A DNA stretch of 64,000 bases from Lyophyllum atratum (taxonomy: Eukaryota; Basidiomycota; Agaricomycetes; Agaricales; Lyophyllaceae). The stretch spans positions 1-64,000 of the forward strand of contig JACGCN010000013.1 of the NCBI GenBank assembly GCA_014905825.1, given 5' to 3'. The stretch's first letter is position 1. Every line of letters starts with the position of its first letter. Shown here in pieces: positions 44,355-56,696 of this stretch. Below the pieces are notes generated by a model that saw nothing but the letters and a program-made list of their open reading frames with translations, had not been told where the DNA came from and made no database searches. The position numbers were made by a program, and so were the translations under genes.

Positions 44355-45948
44355 GTTTAAGTGCGAGAAGATGGGGTAGGCGAGTTGCTAGAGCTGTTCG
44401 ACTGAAGAACGAAGGGTATGACCGATGAGGCTTTATATCGACGGTAGGGTCTGTGCGCGTTGCCCAAGAGATTGCGGTGAGGTCATTCCCGGATTGTCGC
44501 CTCACTTGTAGCGACTGCATTTTCGATCAGAAACTCGTCAGTGTACAGAGAACTGCGCCTACACGGGGTACCTCACCTCAGGACTATCGCACTCCACAAT
44601 TTGAATATGGAATACGGCACTTGGACGCCCGCGGAATGAAATGAGACCTGGAGCGATCGCGCTGTAAGGGAACATGGTACATAATTGTATGTTCCAAGGC
44701 TGTCAGCCATGTCGTTATTGGTGCATGTCATCGCGTTTTGACAGTTCAGGTCCCCAATTGTCGTTGCAGTGCGTCTTTGTTCGTTCTGACATGTTCCTTC
44801 GGACCCTAAGAAAACGTAAGTTCCTTTGGCTGAATATCGTTACGAAACGATCGATCAGACGTGCACGTACACCGGTCATCGATGCTCTGAACTGCCTTAC
44901 GACTGTCCTTGGCATTGCAGGGCGATGCCTAAGTGAAAATTGTGACGTATCTCCTCGTCATTGATTCCGTAGGGCCGCAGCAGCTGGAAGGCGCCTCTTA
45001 TCATAACGACATTCCACCACAGACGTACGAAGTTCCTGGTTCACAAAATGTATAGCACCAAGTTCGCGAATTTTACTAGCGAGTCCCGCTTGGGTATAGC
45101 AGACCAGCATCATAGAGCCATAGCCGAGAAGCGGTATCAAGGCGGGATCCTGCGCGTGCACCAATAGAATGAGTAAATGGTCGACTGAAATGAAGGTACC
45201 CGAGTCCCTGGCGTTGCCCCGTCGCGATGCCACATATCGTGAGGGTCCGCCAACAATGACTCCACCGAAACCTGACATTCGACCTCGATAAAATGCAATG
45301 GAAGAGGTATAACTCACAGATTGAAGTGCGCAGGCTCTAAGGAGCAGTGGAGTGCGGTAGCGCGATCAGGTTGGTGAGGTGGCACGCCCGAGGTCCGGAA
45401 TTAGCAGTCGGGATCGTCACTAATGCAGCTATAACGCGCCCGTAGATAACTTGAAGCGACTTCAGGCTATCTTACGAATCGAAAAATGCGGTAGACATGG
45501 GTGGACTGTGAGCATACGAAGATTGTGGTGGGCGATGAGGAAAAGAAGCGATCAGTCTGGGCATCCGGTCACAACCAGGGACCGATAGCCGCAAACTTCG
45601 ATGCTGTCTAGTGGCAATTTTTTTTGTTGATGATCCGTGATGCAGGTTGATTGCACAGATCATCCATGAGCACTGCGCTTATGTCCATCCACCGCCTCGT
45701 ATGCGCGTTCCCTGGACGAGCCGCCCGATCAAGTACGCAGCCTGCGATTCAATGGGGTGTCCATGAACCTGTCCCCAAAATTTCCGCTGTACGTTTCGTC
45801 GCAGTAATTCATAGTTATCACCGCAATTCCATATATTGATCATCGCATCAAGCTGACGAGCATTCAAAGAAAATAACACAGTACGAAACGATATCCTATT
45901 CATTGCGCCATCCTGCAAATCACTACGCAGAGTCCCGATGATCATGTC
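44355..45948. other. Spacer between the two hydrophobins
   Basis: Promoter of hydrophobin 1 and 3' flank of hydrophobin 2. A minus frame at 44958-45317 has a few hydrophobic residues in a row (LLILLVHAQDPALIPLLGYG) but no family signature. I call nothing here. Confidence 0.5.
44431..44440 (-). promoter_or_regulatory. TATA box of hydrophobin 1
   Basis: Minus strand CGATATAAAG, about 80 bp before the ATG at 44354. Strongly expressed fungal genes such as hydrophobins often keep a TATA box at this place. Confidence 0.6.
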
Positions 45949-46490
45949 TCAGAGATGGATATTGATCGGGACACACGCAATCGCTACGACACCATGCTAC
46001 GTCGATTTCAGTACACACTCAATATCCGCGAGGCAGCAATCCGACTTACGAAATCATTATTCTGGCAACATACGGGCTGCCCCGCACAGGGACCGTCAGA
46101 GCCGATGCCGAGGACATTGATGGGGGTACAAGTGATACCGATGGGCGTTGCGACACCCTCGATGACAATGTTTAGCGTATGGAGGAGGGGCGCGATGGCG
46201 CTTGAGTCAGACTGAAAAAGTTCACTGATGAGTATCGGAACCCAAAAGCATGCCGTGGACATACGTATTGGATTGTGTCGCAGCAGTGGAGGTTCTCGGT
46301 ACCACACTGGCTGGCGGGCTGTGTCCCGGTCGGTTGGGGCTGGTCAAATTACGCGGACTTAATTCTCTAGGCAATCAGATTATGAAGAAGGTGCACATAC
46401 CGTGGTTGTTACTGTGGTTGTAGGCTTGGTGGCGGCCGCAAGTGAAGTAAAAGCGAGGAACGCGACAAATGAGAACATGCGCGAAGACAT
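45949..46490 (-). CDS. Class I hydrophobin 2
   Basis: Four exons in phase 0: 46490-46401, 46339-46265, 46211-46050 and 45996-45949, giving 124 aa. Signal peptide MSSRMFSFVAFLAFTSLAAA. The eight Cys lie in CGTENLHCC, ITCTPINVLG, PCAGQPVCC and AIACVPINIHL. Exons 2-4 have exactly the same lengths as in hydrophobin 1 (75, 162 and 48 nt), and both genes share the TTVTTT and PASQC segments, so they are tandem duplicates about 1.6 kb apart. The last block differs from the family norm: ACVPINIHL instead of GCTPINIGL. Confidence 0.95.
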
Positions 46491-49029
46491 GGTGGGCTAC
46501 TGATGTTAGACGAACTGACTCGACTGGTAAAAGTGAGGGCGAGTTCGAATGTCTTTATACCTGCTGGCCGGTGTGAATGTCCTGCGTAGACATTGATGAC
46601 GCCAAGCAGAAAATCTTCATGAATGAATAGTTTACGATACTCAGTTGTCATTTGTGTTAAATGACTGAACACGAGTACGCATGCGTGATTGTTCTCCTGC
46701 CAAGTTGATCAGGGAAGATGTTACAAGGGAAGAAAGGAACGTGATTACGCGTACGAGTAGAACTCGGAGGTCTGGTAAGTCGATATCATCTCTCACTCCA
46801 CAAAAAGAGCTGTCAGCCGCAGGCTTTCACGACACTTATCATATTGTCCAAGGTATCTAGTCAATCGCCGCCCGTCGAAACCCGCCAAAGGTGATACTAT
46901 TCGGGGCTGATCATGTTCCTTGACCTGGCGTATAATGATACACTTGAATGATAATTAATGGCGAGTGAATATGTCACTAGTAAATGCATGATCGAGACGT
47001 ACCTGCATTGCCCTGCACCGACATCGATAAGGATATGACAGCTCCGATCGCCTGGGCTGATTGAGTTCTCAAGGTCGGGATACAAGGCGAGCCTGACCGG
47101 AGTAAAGAATCTTCGATCGCTACGACCATGACGGAATGTGGGACCCCGCTTTCCAGGGGGTGTAGACCAGAAGTGGGCATAGGGCCTGACATAAAGTGCA
47201 TCAGAACACGAAAGGAATGTCTGCGGCCCAAGGGCGGCATGAAGATTGAACATGTCTCTCACCATCAAGCCACCTCGTCATTGACCGACATAAGTTCCTT
47301 CGAAACCTGCCATTTTCCGCATGGAGCCCCCTGTAACGTGGCACGAAATGTTGTGGTGCTAAGTGGGTCCGAGCATGAGGGTTTATCGTGGAAGAGAAGC
47401 TGTGCCCAGACAGAGATAATGGCGGGATGGAAGTGGTGGTGTCACATCTGGCCCTCAGCTCGCCTTCACTAACACCGCGTGGTACAGCACGTCATGAGGA
47501 GATGTTGGACGTATGCCGGACAGTGGTGGATAAATTATCGAAGAGAGTATAAGCCTCGTGTGGAAATCGCAGCAAACGGATCTCATTATAAGTACCAGCG
47601 GCAGGGAATGTTTCCGGGATTGGAGACGCGATATCGTTAGGGTAGGAGGGGCCTGCTCAATCTAGTACATTCTCAAGGAAAACCCGCCTGGTCTAGAACG
47701 GAGCGAGTAACTTCGGAGTTGATGAATGGTATGCGCCGGTCAACAAACGGCCCAAATTGCTGATATCAAGGACGGTTTCGGGTCCAGCGCGTTTCATAGA
47801 CGCCGTGACTGGGTCTGGATGACGAAGCTAGAAATGACAGACCCACCAACCCCATAATTCACGGGAGGAATTAGAGTAGGTCAGGAGGGCGAAGCGAGAC
47901 GGTAGAGTGGGTGAGAACGTTAAAACGTAATACATTGCACTCCACCTTGAGCGTTCCAAGAGGAGCGGTATGCAAGGAGTGCGGACTCTTCCCCTGAAGA
48001 CGAAACCTCGAGGGCGCATCACGAAACATGATGGGGTCGATATCGGAGTCGAAGGTCCTAAACGGATCGGTGGGGCTGGTGCAAGTGGATAGGATGTGTT
48101 TCGTATCAAATGTGCCACGGGACTCAGGCCCAAGACTCCGTACTCAGTGTCAAGGCAATACACTGCGTGAACAATTCAGGTACACGAGTTTCCTAATGTC
48201 ATAGGCAGCCTGAAAAGTGTGGACCGCTGTGCGACGAGTGCCCCGTTCAAGTGTATGCCTATGTACAGGTCAACATCACCGGTCAGCGCTTCAGCAGCAA
48301 CCATGACGGTATGCGGTGGACATACCCGGCATGGGATCCTTCCTCAGCATCCCATATATGCGTTCTTCTGTCCTTCCTCCCCGTAGTTTACGCCCGTCTC
48401 TATCCTCTTCCCCCCTAAGTGAGGTCGCTAAACCTCTGCAACGATTCGAGATTGTCTACCCTCTCCGCATTGCGAGCAGATTCGTTCTCGACGGGCTAAG
48501 TATCGAGTTCCGTAGCAGGTAGCATACTCTTTAACATGAACAAGGTTGTTGAGCTAGAGCTCCGAATGTGGAGCATCGTATCCAGTCGACAAGGGCAAAG
48601 CGTGGTGGCCATCGTCAGTGGTCACTCGCGAAAACGAACAAGGCGATCAGTGGCTGTGCTCCACCCAGATATTTCCGAACATCTTATCGCTGATGTCACA
48701 ACACCATGACCTCCTTCTTCCGCGACCAGAAGTTCCCTGACAACTGGAGCCGCTATTCGTCTGTAGGCGAACTTCAAGTAATCGGTAAAACGGCGAGCGA
48801 TGTTCTTATATTGTCTAGACATACATATACGCGTATCAGGGAGAGGTGTGCCAGGATATCTTCGTCATTGCACCAGTTTCTTTTCGCACTCGGAAAAGAC
48901 CTAGAATGGAGCCGTCCTAACCTCCCAGCGCCCAACGGTTGCATCATTCCTCCCCGCAGGCTCGACCTTTGCAATGGAGCCACTCGAGTCGATCAAGACC
49001 GATGAACCAACTGGATGTGCGGATCGGGA
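46491..49029. other. Gene-poor stretch
   Basis: Upstream region of hydrophobin 2 and 3' flank of the membrane gene at 49030. Only short unrelated frames; I see no gene, repeat or RNA. Confidence 0.5.
46551..46560 (-). promoter_or_regulatory. TATA box of hydrophobin 2
   Basis: Minus strand GTATAAAGAC, about 64 bp before the ATG at 46490. Confidence 0.6.
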
Positions 49030-50360
49030 TTATGCGAAAGAGAGATGACCCGGAGTCGCCGGAGAATTATCCATTGTCTCTGATGTGTGGAACTGTGCTG
49101 GGGGGGCAATCGCATCTGCGATCGAGCACCGTTTGTGAACGAGAACGGCTATCATCGTAGGATACATTGCCTAGACTGTGTTGTTAGATTATAAGCGGGA
49201 GGGAGGTCGGAAACGCACAGTGAACGAGATATAGATACCCAGAATGACGGAATTGACATAATCGGTTGTTGAACTCAACGATGCATTTGGAAGGAACTCC
49301 ATCACGAGGTTGATCAACTAATCGCGGAAGAAGGATGAGCGAGATCATGGATACAAATCATGAATACCCACTTGCAATCCGCAGTAGATAGCTCCTGACT
49401 CAGTGAGGAGAATCAAAACGGTCTGCGCAGGTGACGTTTTTTGACGTAAACCAAGTCTTCTAAGCGATTTTCGATGAGTCCTAACAGGAGAAGTGTTGTT
49501 GGTTCAGCCAGTGATATTTTCCGAAATATGTCTCACCATAGTTTATACGCCATTAAGAAAGTGGCAAGAGCGTTTGTCGCCAAGGACAATGCCAAGAAAG
49601 CGTTGAAAAGGTTTTGTGCGATTGCCTGCCGGCCAAACTGCTCAGCAGCGAGGACATTGTCGCTCGAGGTAAGCACAAGGTGGGCAAAGCCTGAAGCTAG
49701 CAATGGACTGTATTGAAATCAATTGTCGGAATCATGCGGCGGTAGACTCACCACTAGTGCCGAGCAGAAGGGCGAGCGGACCCAGCATTAGCCATCGCTG
49801 GTAAGGAAAAACGGCCCAGGCTCTCCACACGACGACACAGTCACTAATGAAGGTCTGTGAGCCTATTAAGCATCAGATTCTTGGCACGCTACAAAAGCTG
49901 GTACCAGGAGCTGGGATACCCAGTTGAAAATCTCCGCGAGATGGAAAAGGCTCCGACTATTCGTGAAGAGCTTTTCAGCATCCAGTGGCACACCATCATC
50001 CAGTAGTATCCTGATTTCAAGGACGAAAAACGCCGTAAAGTCGGCCCACTGCAAAGTTGCAAGCAAGAAACTTATTATGGACACCGCTAACATCATCCGA
50101 GAAGCACTTGTCTTCAAGCCTCGCTGTCTATGGAATCAGTCAGCGAGTATTTTGCACACGATCAAGTTAGACTAACATGAACGAGGATGTGGAGTAGGCG
50201 AAGAGCGACACGAAACATCCTGAACGAAGCCGTTAGGACCGTTAAATAAAGAGGAAGCATATTCGGAACCATAGAGAAAAGTTATTCCAGAAAAACTGCA
50301 CATATTTGCAAGAAGGACCCTGCCAACTTGGTCAAGGATCGATTGGTCTTCTGGCGTCAT
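49030..50360 (-). CDS. Agaricomycete 7TM-like membrane protein (copy B)
   Basis: Starts at ATG 50360 (MTPEDQSILDQVGRVLLANM) and can be joined in frame over about eight exons to the stop at 49030. Membrane segments: GITFLYGCFVSLFAYSTSSF, SIISFLLATLQWADFTAFFV, then FISDCVVVWRAWAVFPYQRW, LMLGPLALLLGT, SLATNALATFLMAYKLW, QTVLILLTESGAIYCGLQ and SVILGIYISFTAMYPTMIAV. It ends in a short polar tail. The plan is the same as the gene at 10022-11423, including the exon break after Y-K-L-W, which here uses a normal GTGAGA donor. The family has no known function. No frame break is seen, so the gene is likely intact. Confidence 0.75.
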
Positions 50361-51585
50361 TATAGATGAGGTTGGTCGCGTTAAAGGTTACAAGTTCTAA
50401 GACCTATTAAATAGGCACAAATGACATCGTGAGGAACGTCGGGCGTATCCAGAGACTCAGATCACACAAGCAGCGTCTGATGAGATGGGAGCACACAGCC
50501 TTCGAACACGAGATGGCGGAGCCCAATGATAGACCCACATACGATGTACTGAACAGATGTTCGCTCGTCGACAAGCGAATCATTCAAGGATCGCCTTGGG
50601 ATCGACTAGTTCTAGAATAGCCTTGATGAAGTCGGCCATATCGAGCGGCATCCGAGTCGTTACTGAGCTACGCTTGATGTTACATATGTCGCGTGAAGGC
50701 GGTGCAGATGATCAACAGTCAGCCACTGGACGCCTCCATGGATGTATTGAGTCTAATTTTCGTTCATGTGTTCATGTCTAAGCCTTTGGCTTTTGACAAT
50801 GGGGATTACGTGGGTGGGCTCACCGGAGGATCTCGCTTTATTGGAGGAAAAGATAGCATGCACAACTGGTAAATGTAAGTGATGATATTTTTTTGAAAAC
50901 TTCTCAGGCTGATGACGGACTGAGGAACCAAGGAAGAAAGAGACAGCAGAGAAAAAAGTTGGGCTGATACTCGATTTGCTTTGCGCTTGCCAACCACGTT
51001 TTCCGGGGCGGGCCGTGTTTGCTTGGCATTGCCAGCGATCAGATAAGATAGTTTTTCATCTAGACAGGCACCAACCACGAGTTTTTTCCCATGGGCCATC
51101 GTGGTTGAACTCAAGACTTGACTCGGACAATGGACATACTCAAAATCCCCGTCTCTATGCAACAGACTCAGGATCCTTCCGTTTAGTATTGTCTAAAACT
51201 TGCTGCGTCTCTTGCGTATTAGCGGTATCGGCGGGCTGCTTTATATATTCTCTGCCTAGACGCGATCGAGTCACTGCCTTGTCCTACATCGAGGAGACAA
51301 AGAGCGTTGGGTGAAAGGACTTCGATGGCCACCGCCCACTGTTCATTCGGGCGGGGACGATTAGGCTATCAATCTCTACGACCATTGTTTCGCAGCAAAT
51401 GGGGAATCTGGACAACGAGGTGATATAAATGGGTGCCACATTCACTCGTGTCTTCCAAAGAGCTTCCCCGTCATTCTTTCCAAGCGCATCATGGTCGAGG
51501 TCAAGGTACGCCGATCCAGCTCATTCGCTTCCCCAACTGACCTTACTTCAATCAGTGTTGGGGCTTACGTTCACGACGTACGTCG
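50361..51585. other. Divergent intergenic region
   Basis: Lies between the membrane gene (minus) and the F-box gene (plus). Possible leader or short first exon of the latter around 51429-51585. No other gene recognised. Confidence 0.5.
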
Positions 51586-53439
51586 ATGCCCTTGGAAAAT
51601 GCCAAGTCGCGTCTTGCTCTGACAGGCAGATTTATCAAGCCAATTCACCAGCCTGCTTCTATTGATTCGCTTCCTAACGAAGTGCTGTCAATTATATTAT
51701 GCTTCACCTTGGAGGGAGTGTATCTTCCCAACGTCGCTCGCAACGAGGCTCCGTTGTCCTTAACCATGGTATGCTCCTCATGGCGGGCAATCGCGTATTC
51801 CCTGCCCTCGCTTTGGGCTTCGATCAACGTCGATCTTCCGAACACGCTTCGAACAACCGGTTTTGCTCCTGCCTGGCTTGCACGCTCCAGAACAACGAAG
51901 CATCGTGCGCTGGGATTCAGATTTGTAAACCAGCCAATAGATTACGGGCGAAACATCCTTCGCACCTGTCTTTTCCCATACGTCGACTCACTCGTGCATT
52001 TACGTCTTTCCATGTCATACGAACAGTACGCATACCTGTCGAGCAATTTGGACAACAACACTCTTCGTGAGCTCCAAGCTATCAAGTTCGTGGTTGATGG
52101 AGAACCGATCGAGGGCCCCGACGATCCCTTTACATACAGCATTGACTTCTCCAACTCTCGCTACCTCCAAGATGTTCACATCGAAATCTGCGGCTCCTTC
52201 GAATTCCTCTCTCGATCATGCATTATGGGAATCGGCTGGTATCGACTCACTGATCTCATCCTCGTGGAAGAAGCACTTCATCCCCTGGCCGCTCTCGATA
52301 TATTGGTGGAATGCCTGTACCTCCAACGGTGCCAGCTACTTCTCCACGGATTCCAGCCTGGTGAGCCGCCGCTGCCCGACTTGGAGTTGATCACTATGTA
52401 CGATCTCGTCTCCTGGGAGGTCAAATACACAGGCATCAAGGATCCAACAACTGGCGTTCATACTCCGACCACCTTGTCCGAGTTTTTCAAGCTATTCAAT
52501 CTCCCATCCATCGAGACACTCAGCATCGAATCACTGGACGAAGGGGGTGCTTACGACCCTGACCTCCTTCGCGCCCTTGCCGCCGCCGCAAGGTACTCCA
52601 CGTCTCCCGAAACGAACTCGTTCATTCTACAGAACTTCACTCTGAAGAATATACGTCTTGGACGTATGAATCATCTTGTTCCGTTTCTAAGGATGACGCC
52701 AGAACTAAGGAACCTCACATTGGAGGCTCCTCCTGGAACGCCCGACACCTTCCTCAATTTATTCCTGGATTTCACCTTTAGGAAGGGTATGTCGAAGGAG
52801 TCTCCATGGCCAACGTGGTTACCCTTTCTAGAACGGTTAGATATCGTGGACAACGCGAGATATTCCGCAGAAGGACAAGCTCACGCATCCTGGGTTGTCG
52901 AATTTCTCAAGTCACGGCGTTGGGGCGAGAATTGGCCTGGATGTGAAGTAGGCGATGGGGTTTCGGACCGAACGTCGAACAAGAAACTGGTCCGCATCAG
53001 AAATAATCCATACTCAAAGAAAATGCGTTTGTCGAAACTGGAGTCTTTCTCGATCGAATGGCGTGATCCCGACGGGCAAGTGCAACTCCCCAGCGTACGT
53101 TTGCGTCGTGCATTTAGGAAGCTCGTGAAAGGGGGCTTGGAGGTACGATGTCCAGATCTTCTCCAAGCCATGCCAAGCCCAGAGGAACGGCACGAAGAGA
53201 AAATACTGCGCAGGCAAAGAGCAAAAGGGAAAGAGAAAGAAGTCATCGGAAGATGCCCAGTCGCCTCGTATGCATCGGCCTTAGCAGAATCTTTCTCCCG
53301 CCCGTCGGGCGAAGTGACTAGCGATGAAGATCCTCATGGAGTAGGGTTTGAGCTCACTCATGTCAGTGGCGAGGGGAACCTGGAACGCCCAAGCGTCTAC
53401 TGCGCGGCTCACCAACATGTTCGGAGCGAGATTGCGTGA
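51586..53439 (+). CDS. F-box protein, agaricomycete type
   Basis: One long frame of 617 codons from ATG 51586; a short upstream exon is possible. The F-box begins at residue ~26: IDSLPNEVLSIILCFTLEG, followed by SLTMVCSSWRAIAYSLPSLW, the standard start of agaricomycete F-box proteins (LPxE...; VCxxWRxxA...; P-x-L-W). A long region with irregular Leu-rich units follows (LRNLTLEAPPGTPDTFLNLF, LPFLERLDIVDN). The C-terminus is basic (RRQRAKGKEKEV). Such proteins are probable substrate adaptors of SCF ubiquitin ligases. The large families of these in mushrooms evolve fast and most substrates are unknown. Confidence 0.8.
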   Translation: MPLENAKSRLALTGRFIKPIHQPASIDSLPNEVLSIILCFTLEGVYLPNVARNEAPLSLTMVCSSWRAIAYSLPSLWASINVDLPNTLRTTGFAPAWLARSRTTKHRALGFRFVNQPIDYGRNILRTCLFPYVDSLVHLRLSMSYEQYAYLSSNLDNNTLRELQAIKFVVDGEPIEGPDDPFTYSIDFSNSRYLQDVHIEICGSFEFLSRSCIMGIGWYRLTDLILVEEALHPLAALDILVECLYLQRCQLLLHGFQPGEPPLPDLELITMYDLVSWEVKYTGIKDPTTGVHTPTTLSEFFKLFNLPSIETLSIESLDEGGAYDPDLLRALAAAARYSTSPETNSFILQNFTLKNIRLGRMNHLVPFLRMTPELRNLTLEAPPGTPDTFLNLFLDFTFRKGMSKESPWPTWLPFLERLDIVDNARYSAEGQAHASWVVEFLKSRRWGENWPGCEVGDGVSDRTSNKKLVRIRNNPYSKKMRLSKLESFSIEWRDPDGQVQLPSVRLRRAFRKLVKGGLEVRCPDLLQAMPSPEERHEEKILRRQRAKGKEKEVIGRCPVASYASALAESFSRPSGEVTSDEDPHGVGFELTHVSGEGNLERPSVYCAAHQHVRSEIA

Positions 53440-54991
53440 TACCCGGAAATTGTAGACTGTATTCTCCTCTGAGCTACGAGTTCGATAGCACATGTATCGA
53501 TTGATATAAAAGGTTGCCTATATGCGGGAGACACTGTCAGTCCCCATGTGTTGTCCGAGTTCGAGGCGGCCGATGTTGAGCAAGTGTGGACGTACGAAGC
53601 AACAGCGTTTTCAACGAGCGCCGGTACGTCTTACCCTGCATCTCCTCCCACAAGCATTTCCACGACTACCCGGAGCTTATCAAACGCCTGGCACATCTTC
53701 CCAGCCGCAACGATAATATCCCGCTGAGGCTGAGATCGCTGGTCGTGGCAGACAACCCTTCGATCTACCGGCTCGCTGTCTTTGATCCGCCATGATTGCC
53801 TTCAGTGATATGACACGTCTCGTATTCGAGCTTGGGTCGCCTTGGTTCTTAAAGTGGCTTCAAGGTTCATTTGAATCCATACAGTATTCCCACTGCTCCG
53901 GATGTGAGGTCACAACCAGGGCTTCTGAGGACGACACGTCAAACATTGACCTGAAGTGGTGGGGAGTTAAGAGTTTCTTGATCGCTATGTTACCACACAC
54001 CGGGTACAAGTTATGACAGTGAAATCGTGCCAGCACTACCAAGGGGAGGTCGCGGCGCCTTCGACGGCTGTAGATGGATGACGATGGATGGAGATGGCGG
54101 CAGAGCGTCGGGGCCAGCGGAGATCATTATGTGGCAGTGCAGAATCCGGATTAGTCAGATTCATTTTCTACGTTCTCATCATCGCTCAATGCTCGTGAAG
54201 CTCTCGAGTCGTCTTTTATCTGCGCAGTCGCATCTGCATACTTTTTTGTATGCTTGAATTCCACAACACTTATCCTTGGCCTCGTTACAGGTTTCCTTCA
54301 CGAAGGTATGAGCAGGGCTAGGGCAATGGAATCAAACAGATGGCTTGCAGATGACTCGACGACGTCGATAGCTGCCGTCGCGCAATCAGCGCGATATTTA
54401 TGTTTCCAATCAGTAGGTAAATTAGCCCCTCTCTGGAGTCTATCTGGTCTGAACTACAATGGTAGATGGTCTCGTCTTCCAAGTCGAAGCCTACATCTGT
54501 GTGAGTGATGACGATCTCTCGTCGTAACACTGTACTGAGCCAACCAACTCCGCACGTCTAGGCTCAAGTACTGCTCGAAGTACCATGGTTGAGTTAACTA
54601 GTGGAAGTACGAAGGAATTCTTCCAAATTTAGTCCACGGCAGAGGCAAAAAGATGGAGTCTGTAGAACCCCCGACCTGATGCAAATTACAAGGAGTCCAA
54701 GATCTCGACCGTTTTGAACTTCCACGAGCTGCCCTGGGAATTTTCTTAGGCCTGGCTGCTGGCCATGGACGCCTTGAACACTGTCTGGCCCGTTATGAGG
54801 ACAATGGGAGGGTGCTGCGCGCATCATACCACTACGGACTGGCCACAAAGGCTTATTTTGGAAATTTGATCATGCCACCTCGATGGACCATCCCCCATTG
54901 TTCGCTGGGATCACTCCGCGCACGTTGGACGACCTATTAAAACAAAGCGGCACTGCTACTCATCCCACACCCAATTCGTCAGTCTACAACC
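53440..54991. other. Intergenic with the relic above
   Basis: Apart from 53586-53792 only short frames; one (53792-54016) may be further debris of the same relic. Nothing else is recognised. Confidence 0.5.
53586..53792 (+). pseudogene. Relic of a paralogue of the gene at 54992
   Basis: The frame contains DYPELIKRLAHLPSRNDNIP and LRLRSLVVADNPSIYRL. These line up with AYAETLLYLPYHPLEKENIL and PNLRSLAVDDNFISSPEAV in the C-terminal part of the 54992-56232 gene. Only this short piece remains, so it looks like a decayed tandem copy. Confidence 0.45.
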
Positions 54992-56232
54992 ATGGTACGT
55001 CATCATCAAAGCTTGGACGCTGAACGATTTCGCTAACTACTCCCCAGTCGGGATCTCCAACTTTTTCGCGACTCACATCGTATACTCAGAGTCTTCCCAT
55101 AACAATTCGTGGCAAAATCCTTGCCGAGTTCGCTTCTCCTCGTGTGCGACGCGATGAAGGTGCCTCGCCTAAGAGCGAAGAACTTGCAGGACTATACCTA
55201 GCCCTCTTTTTCTCACTGCTCATGTACAACGCCTGCCACGCAGGCGCGCAGGGCGTGGCTGATTTCCGGAATATCTCTATCTCACCGTTCGTCAAGAGTG
55301 AATCACTGGTTCGGTATTCTCCAAGTCGGCACACTCCACGGGCAGCCCCTCCATACTGCGTAACACGCAGCTTCGACTTCTCTTACACTCTCTTCCTTGC
55401 CACTTCGTTGCGGCCCAGCATCGTTTGGAACAATGTTTCCGACCTCACCATCCTTGATCCCAGTTTAACGCCCCTCATGGTTTACACGATGCTCTCCCAA
55501 TGCCCAAACCTTGAACACCTCAGCACGGACGGACAGGGTTGCACTGCTTCTTCTGCCCCTGCCCTCAAGACGCGACCCCTCCTTACGCTCCTTCACCTCA
55601 GCAGCTTGAGCGTAACTTTCGCCAGCGCCTGCGTCGCGCGCGCGAGACGGTTAAGCCCAAAAAACATCACCAAAACCATCAGCCACCTGTTCGACCGGCT
55701 CGTCATGCCCGCCCTCAAGAGCCTCGACATCCAAGCTTCTGTTTTGGCAATAGATTACCAACTTCCCACCAAGTTACAGCAGTTCATCCCGTCCCTCGAA
55801 CATCTCTCACTATCCCGTATTCTGTTCAGCCCCGACGATTTATACGACCTTCTATCGATGGCCCGCTCCCTCATCTCCCTCAGACTCGCTGCAGGGTCGG
55901 GGCAGCTTCACGCGTACGCCGAAACCCTTCTGTACCTCCCGTATCATCCACTCGAAAAGGAAAATATCCTTCCGAACCTGCGATCACTCGCCGTCGATGA
56001 CAATTTCATATCGTCGCCGGAGGCCGTCGAGGATTGGGACTTCGGTGTTCTCCACACCATAAAGTCCAGGTTTTGGCGGAATCGGATCTATCCTCATGAC
56101 CAGTTGGGGCTTGCTCGCTTAACTGATGTTGCGATTCAGTGGAACCGGAAGGGAGATCGGGTGGTGGCAAAGCACTTCCGACTTCTCCAGCGTTCCGGGC
56201 TAAATGTGCAGTATTGTGTGGGGTACGATTAG
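54992..56232 (+). CDS. Leu-rich, F-box-family-like protein
   Basis: The start codon sits alone in exon 1: ATG at 54992-54994 is followed at once by an intron (54995-55047) and exon 2 (55048-56232), giving 395 aa that begin MSGSPTFSRL. After the short head, IRGKILAEFASPRVRR stands where an F-box helix would be, but the F-box consensus is weak. The rest has Leu-rich units: LEHLSTDGQG, LLTLLHLSSLSVTFAS, LEHLSLSRILFSPDDLYDLL and LRSLAVDDN. These are typical of agaricomycete F-box/LRR proteins. A neighbouring F-box gene and a relic suggest a local cluster. The role is not known. Confidence 0.65.
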
Positions 56233-56696
56233 GCTTTCTGCGATATTTTCATCATTCCGTTGGGTGGACTGTTGTATCACTTGTATCGAGGTAGTCTACT
56301 GTAGCGTGATCTTGGCTTGTACTGTTGAATTTTGGCATTCCATTTCACCGTCGGACCCAGACTTCGGGACGTGCTGCAGTTCTGCGATGCACCTGTGAAT
56401 ATTTTCCGTGCAACGATCCGACCTATCTATGTCTTCTGAACTACATAATTTCCGGGATTGTGTCGGTCCTGCCTTGGTGGAAGTAAGAACATCGAATTAC
56501 ATCTTTACATTAGACATTACAAGAAAATGTGCAACCGTGGTATGATAAATAAAGCGCTGCAAAGTATCCAATGACTATACCAAATTGACATGGATAGGTT
56601 CGTAAAAGCGGCATTCAATGAATTCACATGACGCGCAGCTGACATGTCCCACGGACTACGAGACGTTTGCCATACGAGCAACGCCTCGAGCTCAGA
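56233..56696. other. Convergent intergenic region
   Basis: 3' flanks of the gene at 54992 (plus) and the membrane gene at 56697 (minus). Nothing seen. Confidence 0.6.

Noticed and set aside
44958..45317. Possible third membrane-family gene between the hydrophobins
   Set aside because: A few hydrophobic residues but no DAVVVWRAW or Y-K-L-W signature and no in-frame partners.
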